Position numbers and translations under genes: made by a program | The notes under the pieces: generated by a model | The model's input: only the letters and a program-made list of their open reading frames with translations | Database searches by the model: none | What the model was told of the DNA's origin: nothing | In this document: positions 33,301-41,061 of the stretch, one piece after another | Layout of the letters: each line of letters begins with the position of its first letter | Position numbering within the stretch: the first letter of the stretch is position 1 | From: Collimonas fungivorans | GTDB taxonomy: Bacteria > Pseudomonadota > Gammaproteobacteria > Burkholderiales > Burkholderiaceae_D | DNA: 64,000 nt | Assembly: GCF_001584145.1 (NCBI RefSeq) | Contig: NZ_CP013232.1 | Coordinates: 2,666,001 to 2,730,000, forward strand | Reading direction: 5' to 3'

Positions 33301-35001
33301 CGCTTGCGGATGGACAAAGTGTTTTACGGCGGCGCCGCACAAACCCTGCCGACGTTTGCGGCGTCGGTTCTGGACGCATCGGCGCAATACGACGATTTCA
33401 TGGATCTGATCGGCATGGGCCAGGCATGGCGCACCCTGGACAAGGAGCCCAGCGACGAGGCGGACCAGGTGCGGCAACGCTACGTGGCCATGAAAGCTCT
33501 GCTGAATCAGGGGTTGGAACGGTACATGGCTGAACTGAAAGCGACCACCGGCAGCCAGTTCGATTTGCAAAAAGCGTTCAGCGCGCTGCCGCCTGCCGAC
33601 CAGCGCAACCTGCAACGGCAACTGGCGGCGCAGCTGGGTTTTGCGGAAACAGATGAAGTGGTGACAGAAAACCCGTTCCTGCTGGGGCAAGCCAGCGATA
33701 CCGGCATCGTCAATGCCGGCAATACCTGTTATCTTGCGGCGGCCTTGAATACCATGGCGTTTTCGCCGCAGGCGGCATTGTTCCAGCCACGCCCGAACGA
33801 TCCCAAGGCCGGCCTGCGCGCTGACATCCTGGCCATCCTGGACAAGATCCGCAACGGCCAAAAGGTGCAGTATCTGGAAATCGCGGCGCTGCTGAGCGCA
33901 CTGGATCATGCGCAGCTGCTGGAAGGGCCGAATGCGTTTGCGGTGGAAACCGCGCTCAACGCGCAGCGCGATCCGGCAGAAGTCATGGAATATGTACTGG
34001 GTTATTTCGGCATTGGAGAAGATCCCGGCTATCAGCTGGGACAGACGGTTCACAAGCGCATCGACCCGGGGAGCGCAGAGATATTCGATCAGCTTGATCC
34101 GGCAGGATACTCGGCCGTCAACGATGAGGGCTATTATCCGCCGAAAATATCTTCCGACTGGATGATCAAGTTACCGCTGGGAGAGGGCGATAACCTGGGA
34201 CAGCTGATGGACAATTACCTTGCGATGGAAAACATCCAGCAATTGACCGCGGTGCATGCCGGACAAGTACGCAGCGGACCGGGCGTCAGCAAGACCTTCC
34301 TGGGGCCGGAAACGCCGGACGCAATTTCGTTTCAGCTGGTGCGCTGGAAGTTCCAGGAAGGGCAGGTGAAGAAAGACCGCAGGGAAATCGACATGCCGGA
34401 AAATTTCACCTTGAACGGTTCCGAGTACCGGCTGCAGGCCGTCATATACCACCGGGGTAATCGTGCAGACGGCGGCCATTACACCACCAGCACGCTGGAC
34501 GATGAACAAGGCTGGCAATATCGCAACGACAACCTGGTATCTACCGATCTGCAATTCGCGCAAAGAAAAAACCTCGGCTATATATATACCTATGCCAAGA
34601 CGAGGGAAATGCCTGATCAGGAACAACAAAACGAGCCGCCGAACGGCGGGGCCGATTTCGATGGGCTCGGCGCCTTTGATCATCACGGTGATTTTGAGGA
34701 TTTTGGCGATCTTTTCCAGCCAGGCGAACTTGACAATCTTGATCTGCCGCAGTCCGGCGGCAAGCGTTCGCTTGAGGCGGCTTTTGGGCAGCGGCCGTCG
34801 GATGCTTCGCAAAATACGGGCGGGTGGCCGGAATCGGAGCAAGTACATAAGAAAAACAAGATTGCTGAGCGCGACGACTCTGCCGATCATCAATTCGGCC
34901 CCTCGGATCTCACGCCGCAACAGCCTGACGAGCAAATGCTGATGAACATGGGGGACGGTGACGGATTCTGGCTGGATGGCGAATTTTATCCGTTTTTTTG
35001 A
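30316..35001 (+). CDS. DUF4157 eCIS effector with ubiquitin-specific protease domain
   Basis: 1561 residues. The N-terminal 55 residues contain HYAGSPFRRR (41-50). DUF4157 spans about 72-175 with the metallopeptidase-like HEAWH at 124-128. A long middle region follows, in which SGM at 798-800 and ESLSKHQQLGADKF (Lys950) resemble a PLP fold type I enzyme, at low confidence. Residues about 1128-1425 form a peptidase C19 (USP) domain: Cys box GIVNAGNTCYLAAALN (Cys1138), His box YRLQAVIYHRG ... GGHYTTSTL (His1388) and Asp1405 in YRNDNLVS. The last 130 residues are acidic and look disordered. The protein probably removes ubiquitin from host proteins after delivery into a eukaryotic cell. Confidence 0.85.
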   Translation: MQKLSAQAVPQASQADLQENLQLRHEASPEGEELSEMGDFHYAGSPFRRRDRSVVQLATAPPNPPNKSGLPDKLKSGIEALSGISLDRVRVHYNSPRPAQMQALAYAQGNEIHLAPGQERHLPHEAWHVVQQASGRVRPIVQLKSGIALNDDDGLEHEADLMGQEAMRHSGAGLAGDGREHGAGRTMPAVVQRQPDDAFAYVEELTSGEMEESNVTKNAAVLAQTLANARNIGRTFPLITQNTETFKAMKAALYRKIATLVASLGVGQRAEFVQRWNAGQENKVSLEYYAAKGVFGKYVPVESKPFFAGNAATLDYLAKWSEKKNKDKTMNPDIKLARMIPLILSEPALPEDVIVALKLFFGHTANFVPQNNLGRDFRSVEHGDYYRSSLDPLREGNTALLREHAKKRYEDQGKTLPDQQTFQVINRPLHAAVKELGSMYSNIDGMELFAHDTDGDANYAMYSSSIGSHTGALGLIQNVYKTVQTGTRFSGVAGENWDEQVSGGQFAPLIAEDMLALAGEQNYHDLLLADRSRLVAEVAAEIRRKYDDKKTGLRIVPIQSEAHASLIMELVYPPNTNEAAKLTEMEWRELFIATFNQVAAEQELQTRVTHRGSFGFLYPSASSVGGPVRIWPGLTPPELFKNLVFSTLDKLQSPKGVFQKPDPSVVPPSSPDSVALHVEALKTAVRYAQDVMHETISVKGPPALAEWIAVRLQRNLVKAHVLLTADKDGKLQQQENDFLKSASTIENLMEYSYLLEALRADVLPAQDPYPGYLRKKLAVSSDKSDPAYRDTHTFYLDSGMQAIASAHLLARKWAEKKHGIDPQGQLDTIDLYSYFEYGMIDKVNLLLLARNRSSQGYLDKGNFDNMLRDIFKDGEPAVIAADLNPVLTTLAAKTDQLPYAPVFEHFAKNGDEKSGVIPIVDVTNASLDKAAELNLGQGYQNFIVVESLSKHQQLGADKFTMGRLSAIGSEEFVQVAKTLLQPIENAAYHRLPAAYRLRMDKVFYGGAAQTLPTFAASVLDASAQYDDFMDLIGMGQAWRTLDKEPSDEADQVRQRYVAMKALLNQGLERYMAELKATTGSQFDLQKAFSALPPADQRNLQRQLAAQLGFAETDEVVTENPFLLGQASDTGIVNAGNTCYLAAALNTMAFSPQAALFQPRPNDPKAGLRADILAILDKIRNGQKVQYLEIAALLSALDHAQLLEGPNAFAVETALNAQRDPAEVMEYVLGYFGIGEDPGYQLGQTVHKRIDPGSAEIFDQLDPAGYSAVNDEGYYPPKISSDWMIKLPLGEGDNLGQLMDNYLAMENIQQLTAVHAGQVRSGPGVSKTFLGPETPDAISFQLVRWKFQEGQVKKDRREIDMPENFTLNGSEYRLQAVIYHRGNRADGGHYTTSTLDDEQGWQYRNDNLVSTDLQFAQRKNLGYIYTYAKTREMPDQEQQNEPPNGGADFDGLGAFDHHGDFEDFGDLFQPGELDNLDLPQSGGKRSLEAAFGQRPSDASQNTGGWPESEQVHKKNKIAERDDSADHQFGPSDLTPQQPDEQMLMNMGDGDGFWLDGEFYPFF

Positions 35002-35044
35002 TCCATGACTTCCTGGCGCAGGTCAGTGTAAACCATAGGCGAAT

Positions 35045-37639
35045 GTGAAAACAATGATGCCGCAAGCGCCCCCGCAACCGGCATCGTCCGCTGTGCGCCA
35101 GACCTTGCCGGAGCGAATCGATGTCACGCCATATGGCGCCAGCCATCTGGTCCCGATGGACGCATACCACTATGGCGGCAATCCGTTGCAACGGCGCGAA
35201 GCCGCTGCCGCCGGCCGGAGCGGGTTGCCGCACAATCTGAGGGCTGGAATCGAAGATTTGTCGGGGCTCGATTTCGATCAAGTCAAGGTGCACTACAACT
35301 CGGCCAGGCCGGCGCAGCTGCAGGCGCATGCCTATGCGCAAGGCAGCGAGATCCACCTGGGGCCCGGACAGGAACGACGCCTGCCGCACGAAGCCTGGCA
35401 CCTGGTGCAGCAGGCGCAAGGCCGGGTAGCGGCCGGCGCGCAAGCCAGCGGAGTGGCGCTCAACGACGACCGCCGGCTGGAGCAGGAAGCCGATGTCATG
35501 GGCGCACGCGCCGTGCGCCATGGCCCGGCGGCGCCGGCCCCGGATGGATGCGGCGCCGCACCTGCTACAGCCCGCGCAGCGCCGGTAACCCAGCTTTATC
35601 GGATAGAGCGCGAACCTGTCACAACGCAGGTCTATTCGGTCTCCAACGATAACTCCATGGTGACCGGGATGGCAACGCCCAATCACGAATTCTATGTGAA
35701 TAACGCAACCCGGATCGGCGCCATGAACAATGCCATCTCGGCCTCGCCGCTGATGTTTTACGCCGCCGGCACGGCCAGCCTGTTCGGGCGCGACTATTTC
35801 CGGGTTGGCTTGAGTTTTGACACCGCCAGGGTACGCGGCGACCATCGGGACGATTTGCAGGCGCAGTACCGGAACCAGGTGCTGCCCGAGATACGCTCGT
35901 TCCGCGAAGGGCGCCGCGCCGGAAAAACCGCCGAAATAGACGCCGCCACGGTGGTATCCGAGGGACGGATCAAACCGGCTTTGATCAATCCTGCACTGTC
36001 GGCCTCGGTACGCAAGCTTGAGCTGTTCAAGAAACTCATCCTCAGCCAGCTGGCGCTGGCCTCTTATCGCGACGATGAAACCGCGGCGATAGCCGATGCC
36101 GGCCGCATCGTCAGTACGCTGGAGAGCGCGCTGTATTCCGCCGACATTACCCGGGGCGCCATCGCAGCGCGGCTGGAAGAGCTGGCTCCTTATTTCAGGG
36201 AGGAAGACAATCCGGCGCGATTCCCCCTCGCGCCGATTTTGAGCGCCACCTTGCTCGAATTGCGGGCTGCCTTCGTGACGCTGGCGGCAGCATTACCGGA
36301 GGACCTGCCGGTCGACCTGATGTCGTTTCATAACGCCAGCTTCCAGGCGCGCCAGGTCGAAGCCGTCGACGGCCCGGACAACGTGCTCCTGTATCGCGCC
36401 TGCGACGTCACTACCTCCACCTTGCTCGGCAACAAGATCACAGAAGAGAATGCGCAGCGGCTCAAGACCTATGTCGCAGGTTCCGGCGGCGCTTTCCATT
36501 ACGCTACCAAGATACTGCAATCGGGCGGCGACTGGGTCACCCTGGAAGGTTTCGCCGCCAGCGACCGCGAACGCGGCGTCATCGGCATCGAGGACGATGA
36601 TTCGGCAAAAAACATCGACGATACCTGGCAGTACATCATGTACGGTGCGCTGGCCGGCGGCGGCTCGCCGCTGTCGGACGAGGACCGCTATTTTGCGCTG
36701 TACACAAAACTGCGCTACTACCTGAAAGGCATCACGGCGCCAGGCGTCTTCGGGCCGACGCAACGCGCCAAGCTGATACCCGAACCGATTGATATCGCAC
36801 GGCTGAAGGCGCTGTTTCCGGCTCCGGTTGCAACGGGTATCGGCGGCTTTTTTTCGCGGCTGATTGCGGACACGCCCCAGGAAAAGGCGCAAGCGTTGTT
36901 TGCGCAGTTGCAGGCGACCGGTTTGCTGGACAGGAACGGTAGCGTAGCCGACCGCGAGACGCTGACGCTGCAACAGCTGCGCAAGCTGTTGCCGAACCTG
37001 CCTGAAGACACCGCGCTGAGGGTTTTCCGTATCCTGCGTGAGTCGCTCAAGTCGCCGCATATCCAGATCGGCTTGAGCAGCGATCTTGCCAACGCCATAG
37101 CCTGGCGCGCCTACCTTGGCGCAAACGACGACGCGCAACAGGCGCTGCTGGAGCAGCAATCCGACGCCATCATGGAGCAGGGCATTGATCCGCGGGCGCA
37201 GTCGGGAGCCATGTGGAGCGACCTGGCGCAGACCGTTGGCAGCCTGCCGCCAAGGCCGGTCCCTACCGTTGCCCTGGCGCCCATGCTCGCAACAGAGCCT
37301 GTGACGCCGCTGGTTGAGCCGGAGCCGCCGGTGCTGGGAGGGCAGGCCGAAACATCGCTGGCCGTCAGCACGCCGGTGAAAGATGAAGGCAAGCCAAAAG
37401 GCAAGAAGGCGTCCACACGGGATGAACTGATTACGATGGGCTTGAACGAACTGGACCGCCTGCGCGATCTGTGGCGCAGCCGGCAGCCACAGCCGGCATT
37501 GGGCAGTCCGCCGGGTTATGCTGACTGGAGCGGCGCGATCCGGTCGATTCAGCTAGCTCCGGAAGACATGCCTATCGGCGCTATCCACGAAGACATGATG
37601 CAGTGGCTGAGAAATGCCGAGGAAAGATGGGCTATATGA
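35045..37639 (+). CDS. Second DUF4157 eCIS effector, unknown C-terminal activity
   Basis: 864 residues from GTG 35045; ATG 35054 is an alternative. The N-terminus has HYGGNPLQRR (42-51), almost the same position as in the previous effector. DUF4157 follows with HEAWH at 115-119. The central region includes GAFHYATKILQSGGDWVTLEGFA and DDTWQYIMYGAL, which recalls the His segment of papain-like toxin domains, with a possible Cys in YRACDVTTS; this is weak. The C-terminus has a Pro-rich linker and a Lys-rich KPKGKKAS stretch. The last gene of the eCIS locus. The target is unknown. Confidence 0.8.
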   Translation: MKTMMPQAPPQPASSAVRQTLPERIDVTPYGASHLVPMDAYHYGGNPLQRREAAAAGRSGLPHNLRAGIEDLSGLDFDQVKVHYNSARPAQLQAHAYAQGSEIHLGPGQERRLPHEAWHLVQQAQGRVAAGAQASGVALNDDRRLEQEADVMGARAVRHGPAAPAPDGCGAAPATARAAPVTQLYRIEREPVTTQVYSVSNDNSMVTGMATPNHEFYVNNATRIGAMNNAISASPLMFYAAGTASLFGRDYFRVGLSFDTARVRGDHRDDLQAQYRNQVLPEIRSFREGRRAGKTAEIDAATVVSEGRIKPALINPALSASVRKLELFKKLILSQLALASYRDDETAAIADAGRIVSTLESALYSADITRGAIAARLEELAPYFREEDNPARFPLAPILSATLLELRAAFVTLAAALPEDLPVDLMSFHNASFQARQVEAVDGPDNVLLYRACDVTTSTLLGNKITEENAQRLKTYVAGSGGAFHYATKILQSGGDWVTLEGFAASDRERGVIGIEDDDSAKNIDDTWQYIMYGALAGGGSPLSDEDRYFALYTKLRYYLKGITAPGVFGPTQRAKLIPEPIDIARLKALFPAPVATGIGGFFSRLIADTPQEKAQALFAQLQATGLLDRNGSVADRETLTLQQLRKLLPNLPEDTALRVFRILRESLKSPHIQIGLSSDLANAIAWRAYLGANDDAQQALLEQQSDAIMEQGIDPRAQSGAMWSDLAQTVGSLPPRPVPTVALAPMLATEPVTPLVEPEPPVLGGQAETSLAVSTPVKDEGKPKGKKASTRDELITMGLNELDRLRDLWRSRQPQPALGSPPGYADWSGAIRSIQLAPEDMPIGAIHEDMMQWLRNAEERWAI

Positions 37640-37654
37640 GCGATTGTGGCGGAT

Positions 37655-38551
37655 TCAGGCCGGCACGTCGCCTTCGACGGTGGTACGGTACAAGGTGCGC
37701 CGCAAATGCTGCGGCGTAATGGGTGCGTAGTGCACGGTGCTGCGGTTGTCCCAGAACACCATGTCGTGCGCGCGCCATTGGTGGCGGTAGACGTTTTCGG
37801 CGCGTATGGTGTGCTCATGCAGGTAGCGCAGCAAGGCGTCGCTCTCATCCTTGGGCAGGCCGACGATGTGCGAGGTGAATCCTTCGCTGACGAATAGCGC
37901 CTTGCGGCCGCTTTCCGGATGTACGCGGATCACCGGATGTTCGACTTCGGGCACTTCGTCGATCTGCTTTTGCGTCAGGTCGGCGCGCCAAGGCGACAGC
38001 TTCTGCAGGCGCCGGTAGCGATACACATAGGAATGCACGGCGCGCCGGCCTTCCAGGGTCTGCCTGACATCGGCGGGCAGGGTTTCGTAGGCCAGGAACA
38101 TGTTGGCGAAAGAGGTGTCGCCTTGTTCCGCCGGCAGCTCCTGCGCATGCAGCAGCGAACCCAGGCTGGGCTTGGGCATGTAGGACAGGTCGGAATGCCA
38201 GTCGGCGCCGGCGTCCACCAGGCCGATCGGCTTGCCGTCCTCGATGACATTGGAGACGATCAGGATTTCCGGATAGCCTTGCAGGTGGAAGCGGTTCAGC
38301 ACGTGTACCTGCAGCGGGCCGAAGCGGCGGCTGAACGCCACGTGCTGCTGCGGCGTGATGCGCTGCTCGCGGAACACCAGCAAGCCATGCCTGACCAGGG
38401 CTGCGCGGATACGGACCAGCTCTTCGGCGGATAGCGGCAGCTGCAAGTCTAGGCCGGTGATTTCCGCGCCCAGCGGTCCTTCGAGCGGGCGGATGTCAAA
38501 TAGCTGGGACGCAGCTGCGGGCGATGGCGATAAAGTGCTGGCGATGGACAT
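37655..38551 (-). CDS. TauD/TfdA-family 2-oxoglutarate dioxygenase
   Basis: 298 residues from ATG 38551; an ATG at 38626 would add 25 residues and has a slightly better ribosome site. The fold signature is clear: FDIRPLEGPLGAEITGLDL, iron ligands in ADWHSDLSYM (His and Asp), the distal His in FWDNRSTVHYAP, and the co-substrate Arg in LRRTLYRTTVEGD. Relatives cleave taurine or alkyl sulfates or phenoxy acids. It is convergent with the second effector, 15 bases away. There is no ABC transporter beside it, so the substrate cannot be named. Confidence 0.88.
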   Translation of the reverse strand: MSIASTLSPSPAAASQLFDIRPLEGPLGAEITGLDLQLPLSAEELVRIRAALVRHGLLVFREQRITPQQHVAFSRRFGPLQVHVLNRFHLQGYPEILIVSNVIEDGKPIGLVDAGADWHSDLSYMPKPSLGSLLHAQELPAEQGDTSFANMFLAYETLPADVRQTLEGRRAVHSYVYRYRRLQKLSPWRADLTQKQIDEVPEVEHPVIRVHPESGRKALFVSEGFTSHIVGLPKDESDALLRYLHEHTIRAENVYRHQWRAHDMVFWDNRSTVHYAPITPQHLRRTLYRTTVEGDVPA

Positions 38552-38719
38552 AAGAGGGCTCGGATAGCGGAACGGTCCGGCCTGCCGGGATGCAACGGGC
38601 CGGCCGGACCCTCCTGAAAACAACATTACACCTGCTCATTACACCTTCTTAAGCATGGGCGCCGCAAATAATGGATTGTCATATCCTTATGCGGTTTGCG
38701 GCGTTTTGCCGCCGCAGCT

Positions 38720-39493
38720 TCAGCGGTGCGCCGAAACCAGGGCGAACATGGCGCCTTGCGGATCCAGTCCCTGCACGATCCAGCTGCCGCCGGGAACCTG
38801 GTGCGGCCCCATGAGGACCTTGCCGCCGCCGTGGCTGATGCGGGCAATGGCGGCGTCGACCGATTCCACATTGACGTAATACAGCCAGCAGGTCGCCGGC
38901 ATGTCCGCGGTCTTGGTCATCATGCCTCCCACCGCCGCACCGCCGGTAGAAAATGTCTGGTAGATGCCGAGCGGGCCCATGTCGAGCGCTTCGTCCTTGG
39001 TCCAGCCGAACAGGTCGGCATAGAAGGTGAACGCCTGCTCGCCGTCGCCAGCATGCAATTCATGCCAGCCGACATGGCCCGGGGTGCCGGCCGCAACCGG
39101 CGCCGGCTGCTGGTCGCTATTACCCTTGAACAGGATGAAGGCCGCGCCATGCTGATCGGCGGCCACGGCGAAGCGGCCGACGCCGGGAATGTCGTCCGGC
39201 GGCCGGCGGATAGTACCGCCGGCCGCGGTGACCCGCGCTGCATAGGCGTCGACGTCGCTGACCCCGATATAGCCGTTCCAGCAAGGTTTCGCGCCCATGG
39301 CGCGTGCGTCTTCGGGGATCGGCATCAGGCCGCCGACCATGGTGGTCCCGGCTGACAATATGATGTAGGAACGGTCGCCCATGCCGGCGTCCTGCATGTT
39401 CCAGCCGACTACGCTTTGATAGAAAGACTCGGCGGCCTTGGCGTCGCTGGTCATGAGGTCGTACCACACGAATTTTGCTGGTTCGGCAGACAT
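38720..39493 (-). CDS. Two-domain VOC (glyoxalase/bleomycin resistance) protein
   Basis: 257 residues from ATG 39493 with AAGGAG nine bases upstream. Two VOC modules are present: residues 5-125 (FVWYDLMTSDAKAAESFYQSVVGWNMQ) and 135-257 (GWHELHAGDGEQAFTFYADLFGWTKDE). Each has an EAFY-type helix followed by strands ending with A-x-F-x-L/F. Proteins like this are often annotated as hydroxylases or resistance factors, but no activity can be inferred. It is probably monocistronic. Confidence 0.88.
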   Translation of the reverse strand: MSAEPAKFVWYDLMTSDAKAAESFYQSVVGWNMQDAGMGDRSYIILSAGTTMVGGLMPIPEDARAMGAKPCWNGYIGVSDVDAYAARVTAAGGTIRRPPDDIPGVGRFAVAADQHGAAFILFKGNSDQQPAPVAAGTPGHVGWHELHAGDGEQAFTFYADLFGWTKDEALDMGPLGIYQTFSTGGAAVGGMMTKTADMPATCWLYYVNVESVDAAIARISHGGGKVLMGPHQVPGGSWIVQGLDPQGAMFALVSAHR

Positions 39494-39755
39494 TTGGAAT
39501 GGCTCCTTTGCTTGGGTTCGAGTCGGCCGCAGCTGTCCATAATCGTGGCAGGCGGCGCTTGGAAAGACATTATCCGCCCGATAACCGGGGAGTGGAAGCA
39601 GGGTCTTTGTGCTGCGGCGCAATAACTGATTGTAAAACCGGATTTTTCCTACATACGGGCGCACCCCATAGTTATTAAGATTGGACATACAGTGAAGCTG
39701 ACCGGCGCTGCCGGGAAAACTGGCTTCCTTCAACTCTGACGAATGGCGGGAATAC

Positions 39756-40208
39756 ATGATGAAACTTCAAGACGAACAATGGCAAGAGCTGGAACCCTTG
39801 TTGCTGGGGAAACAGAGCGATCCTGGCGTCAACGCAAAGAACAATCGCCTGTTTATCGACGCCGTGCTGTGGATCGTGACGCGGAATTCGGCATGGCGCA
39901 ATTTGCCGCGCGAGTTCGGCAACTGGACTGCCACTTACATGCGCTTCCGGCGCTGGAACGAAAGCGACTTCTGGCGCCAGCTGAAACAAAGCGACATCCA
40001 GGCGCCAGGCCTGGCTCAGCTACTGGAACAGATCGTCCATTACGGCGACCTGTACACGCGCCGCATCGAGCAGCGCCAGCAACGGAAAATCTCCCGTACC
40101 GCATACAAGGCGACGCTGGCTCCGGTCAAAGCGGCGGCCGCCAGGCAGCAAGCCTTGGCGCCAGGCGAGTCGACCTCGCACTGGGTTCATCTGGTGGCGC
40201 CGGGCTGA
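39756..40208 (+). CDS. IS5-type transposase N-terminal domain (DUF4096) without catalytic part
   Basis: 150 residues. Residues 2-85 match the DUF4096 helix-turn-helix-like N-domain of IS5-family transposases (LQDEQWQELEPLLLG ... AKNNRLFIDAVLWIVTRNSAWRNLPREFGNW). The rest (Arg/Gln/Ala-rich) is unrelated to the DDE domain. I see no flanking inverted repeats or target duplication. It is either an old remnant with a new C-terminus or a domesticated DNA-binding protein. The methyltransferase gene starts 37 bases downstream. The ribosome site GGCGGG lies at 39745-39750. Confidence 0.8.
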   Translation: MMKLQDEQWQELEPLLLGKQSDPGVNAKNNRLFIDAVLWIVTRNSAWRNLPREFGNWTATYMRFRRWNESDFWRQLKQSDIQAPGLAQLLEQIVHYGDLYTRRIEQRQQRKISRTAYKATLAPVKAAAARQQALAPGESTSHWVHLVAPG

Positions 40209-40244
40209 CTTGGACATTTCCCCGCGCTGCGCTACAGTAGCGGC

Positions 40245-40877
40245 ATGACAATACCGCTTTCAGACCTGGAAAAAATTGCCGCTCTTACCCTGGAGCATTA
40301 CAATCAGCGCGCCGACGATTTCCGTGAGGGCACCCGCGATCACGATGTCAGCCAGAATATCGCGGCGCTGCTGCGCCATATCCAGGGCACGCCGCCATTC
40401 GCCATCCTCGACGTCGGCTGCGGCCCCGGGCGCGATCTGCGCACGTTCAGCAAGCTCGGCCACATCGCCACAGGCGTCGAAGGCGCCGCCCGTTTCGTCG
40501 AGATGGCGCGCGCAGACAGCGGTTGCGAGGTATGGCAGCAGGATTTCCTCCAGCTCGATTTTCCCGACAGCCGTTTCGACGGCGTCTTCGCCAATGCGGC
40601 GCTGTTTCACATTCCCAGCCAGGAACTGCCGCGCGTGCTGCGCCAGTTCCATGCCACGCTGAAGCCGGGCGGCGTGCTGTTCAGTTCCAATCCGCGCGGC
40701 GGCAATGAAGAAGGGTGGAACCGCGGACGCTACGGCGCCTACCATGACCTCGATGCCTGGCGCGGTTTCATGACCGACGCCGGTTTTGCCGAACTCGAAC
40801 ACTACTATCGTCCCGAAGGACTGCCGCGCGACCAGCAGCCATGGCTGGCCAGCGTCTGGCGCAAGCAGGACCGATAG
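40245..40877 (+). CDS. Class I SAM-dependent methyltransferase
   Basis: 210 residues. The Rossmann SAM-binding motif is ILDVGCGPGRDLRTF, with motif II near GVEGAARFVEMAR, FDGVFANAALFHIP as motif III and LKPGGVLFSSNPRG as post-motif. The family handles small molecules; the substrate is unknown. It starts soon after the DUF4096 gene and may be co-transcribed with it. Confidence 0.9.
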   Translation: MTIPLSDLEKIAALTLEHYNQRADDFREGTRDHDVSQNIAALLRHIQGTPPFAILDVGCGPGRDLRTFSKLGHIATGVEGAARFVEMARADSGCEVWQQDFLQLDFPDSRFDGVFANAALFHIPSQELPRVLRQFHATLKPGGVLFSSNPRGGNEEGWNRGRYGAYHDLDAWRGFMTDAGFAELEHYYRPEGLPRDQQPWLASVWRKQDR

Positions 40878-41012
40878 GTTCGCCGCGCCATGGGCCGGAA
40901 TGCTCAGCCGGTGCTGATATCCCACTTACGAATATTTGATTGTATGCGGAAGATATGGGCCCGCTTAAATTGATATTCCTACGCAATAAAAATCATTGTG
41001 CAACGTCTCTGA

Positions 41013-41038
41013 ATAAAAGCCCGTTGAGTTCGGGCTTT
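41013..41038 (-). terminator. Terminator of the efflux/SDR operon
   Basis: The stem AAAGCCCG (41016-41023) and CGGGCTTT (41031-41038) with a 7-base loop is followed, reading on the minus strand, by TTTTATT. It lies 24 bases after the SDR stop. Confidence 0.82.
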
Positions 41039-41061
41039 GAGGTGAAAGCAAGGAGCCGATT

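Noticed and set aside
34620..34990. A nuclear localisation signal at the end of the USP effector
   Set aside because: The basic residues (GGKRS and HKKNK) are few and too far apart for a normal bipartite signal; the tail is mainly acidic.
3502..37639. A defective prophage
   Set aside because: There are no capsid, portal, terminase, integrase, replication or lysis genes, whereas DUF4255, the AAA+ ATPase and DUF4157 cargos are typical of eCIS.
37655..38551. The TauD-type dioxygenase as a fourth eCIS oxygenase
   Set aside because: It is on the opposite strand, convergent with the last cargo gene, and has an ordinary TauD sequence unlike the three eCIS oxygenases.
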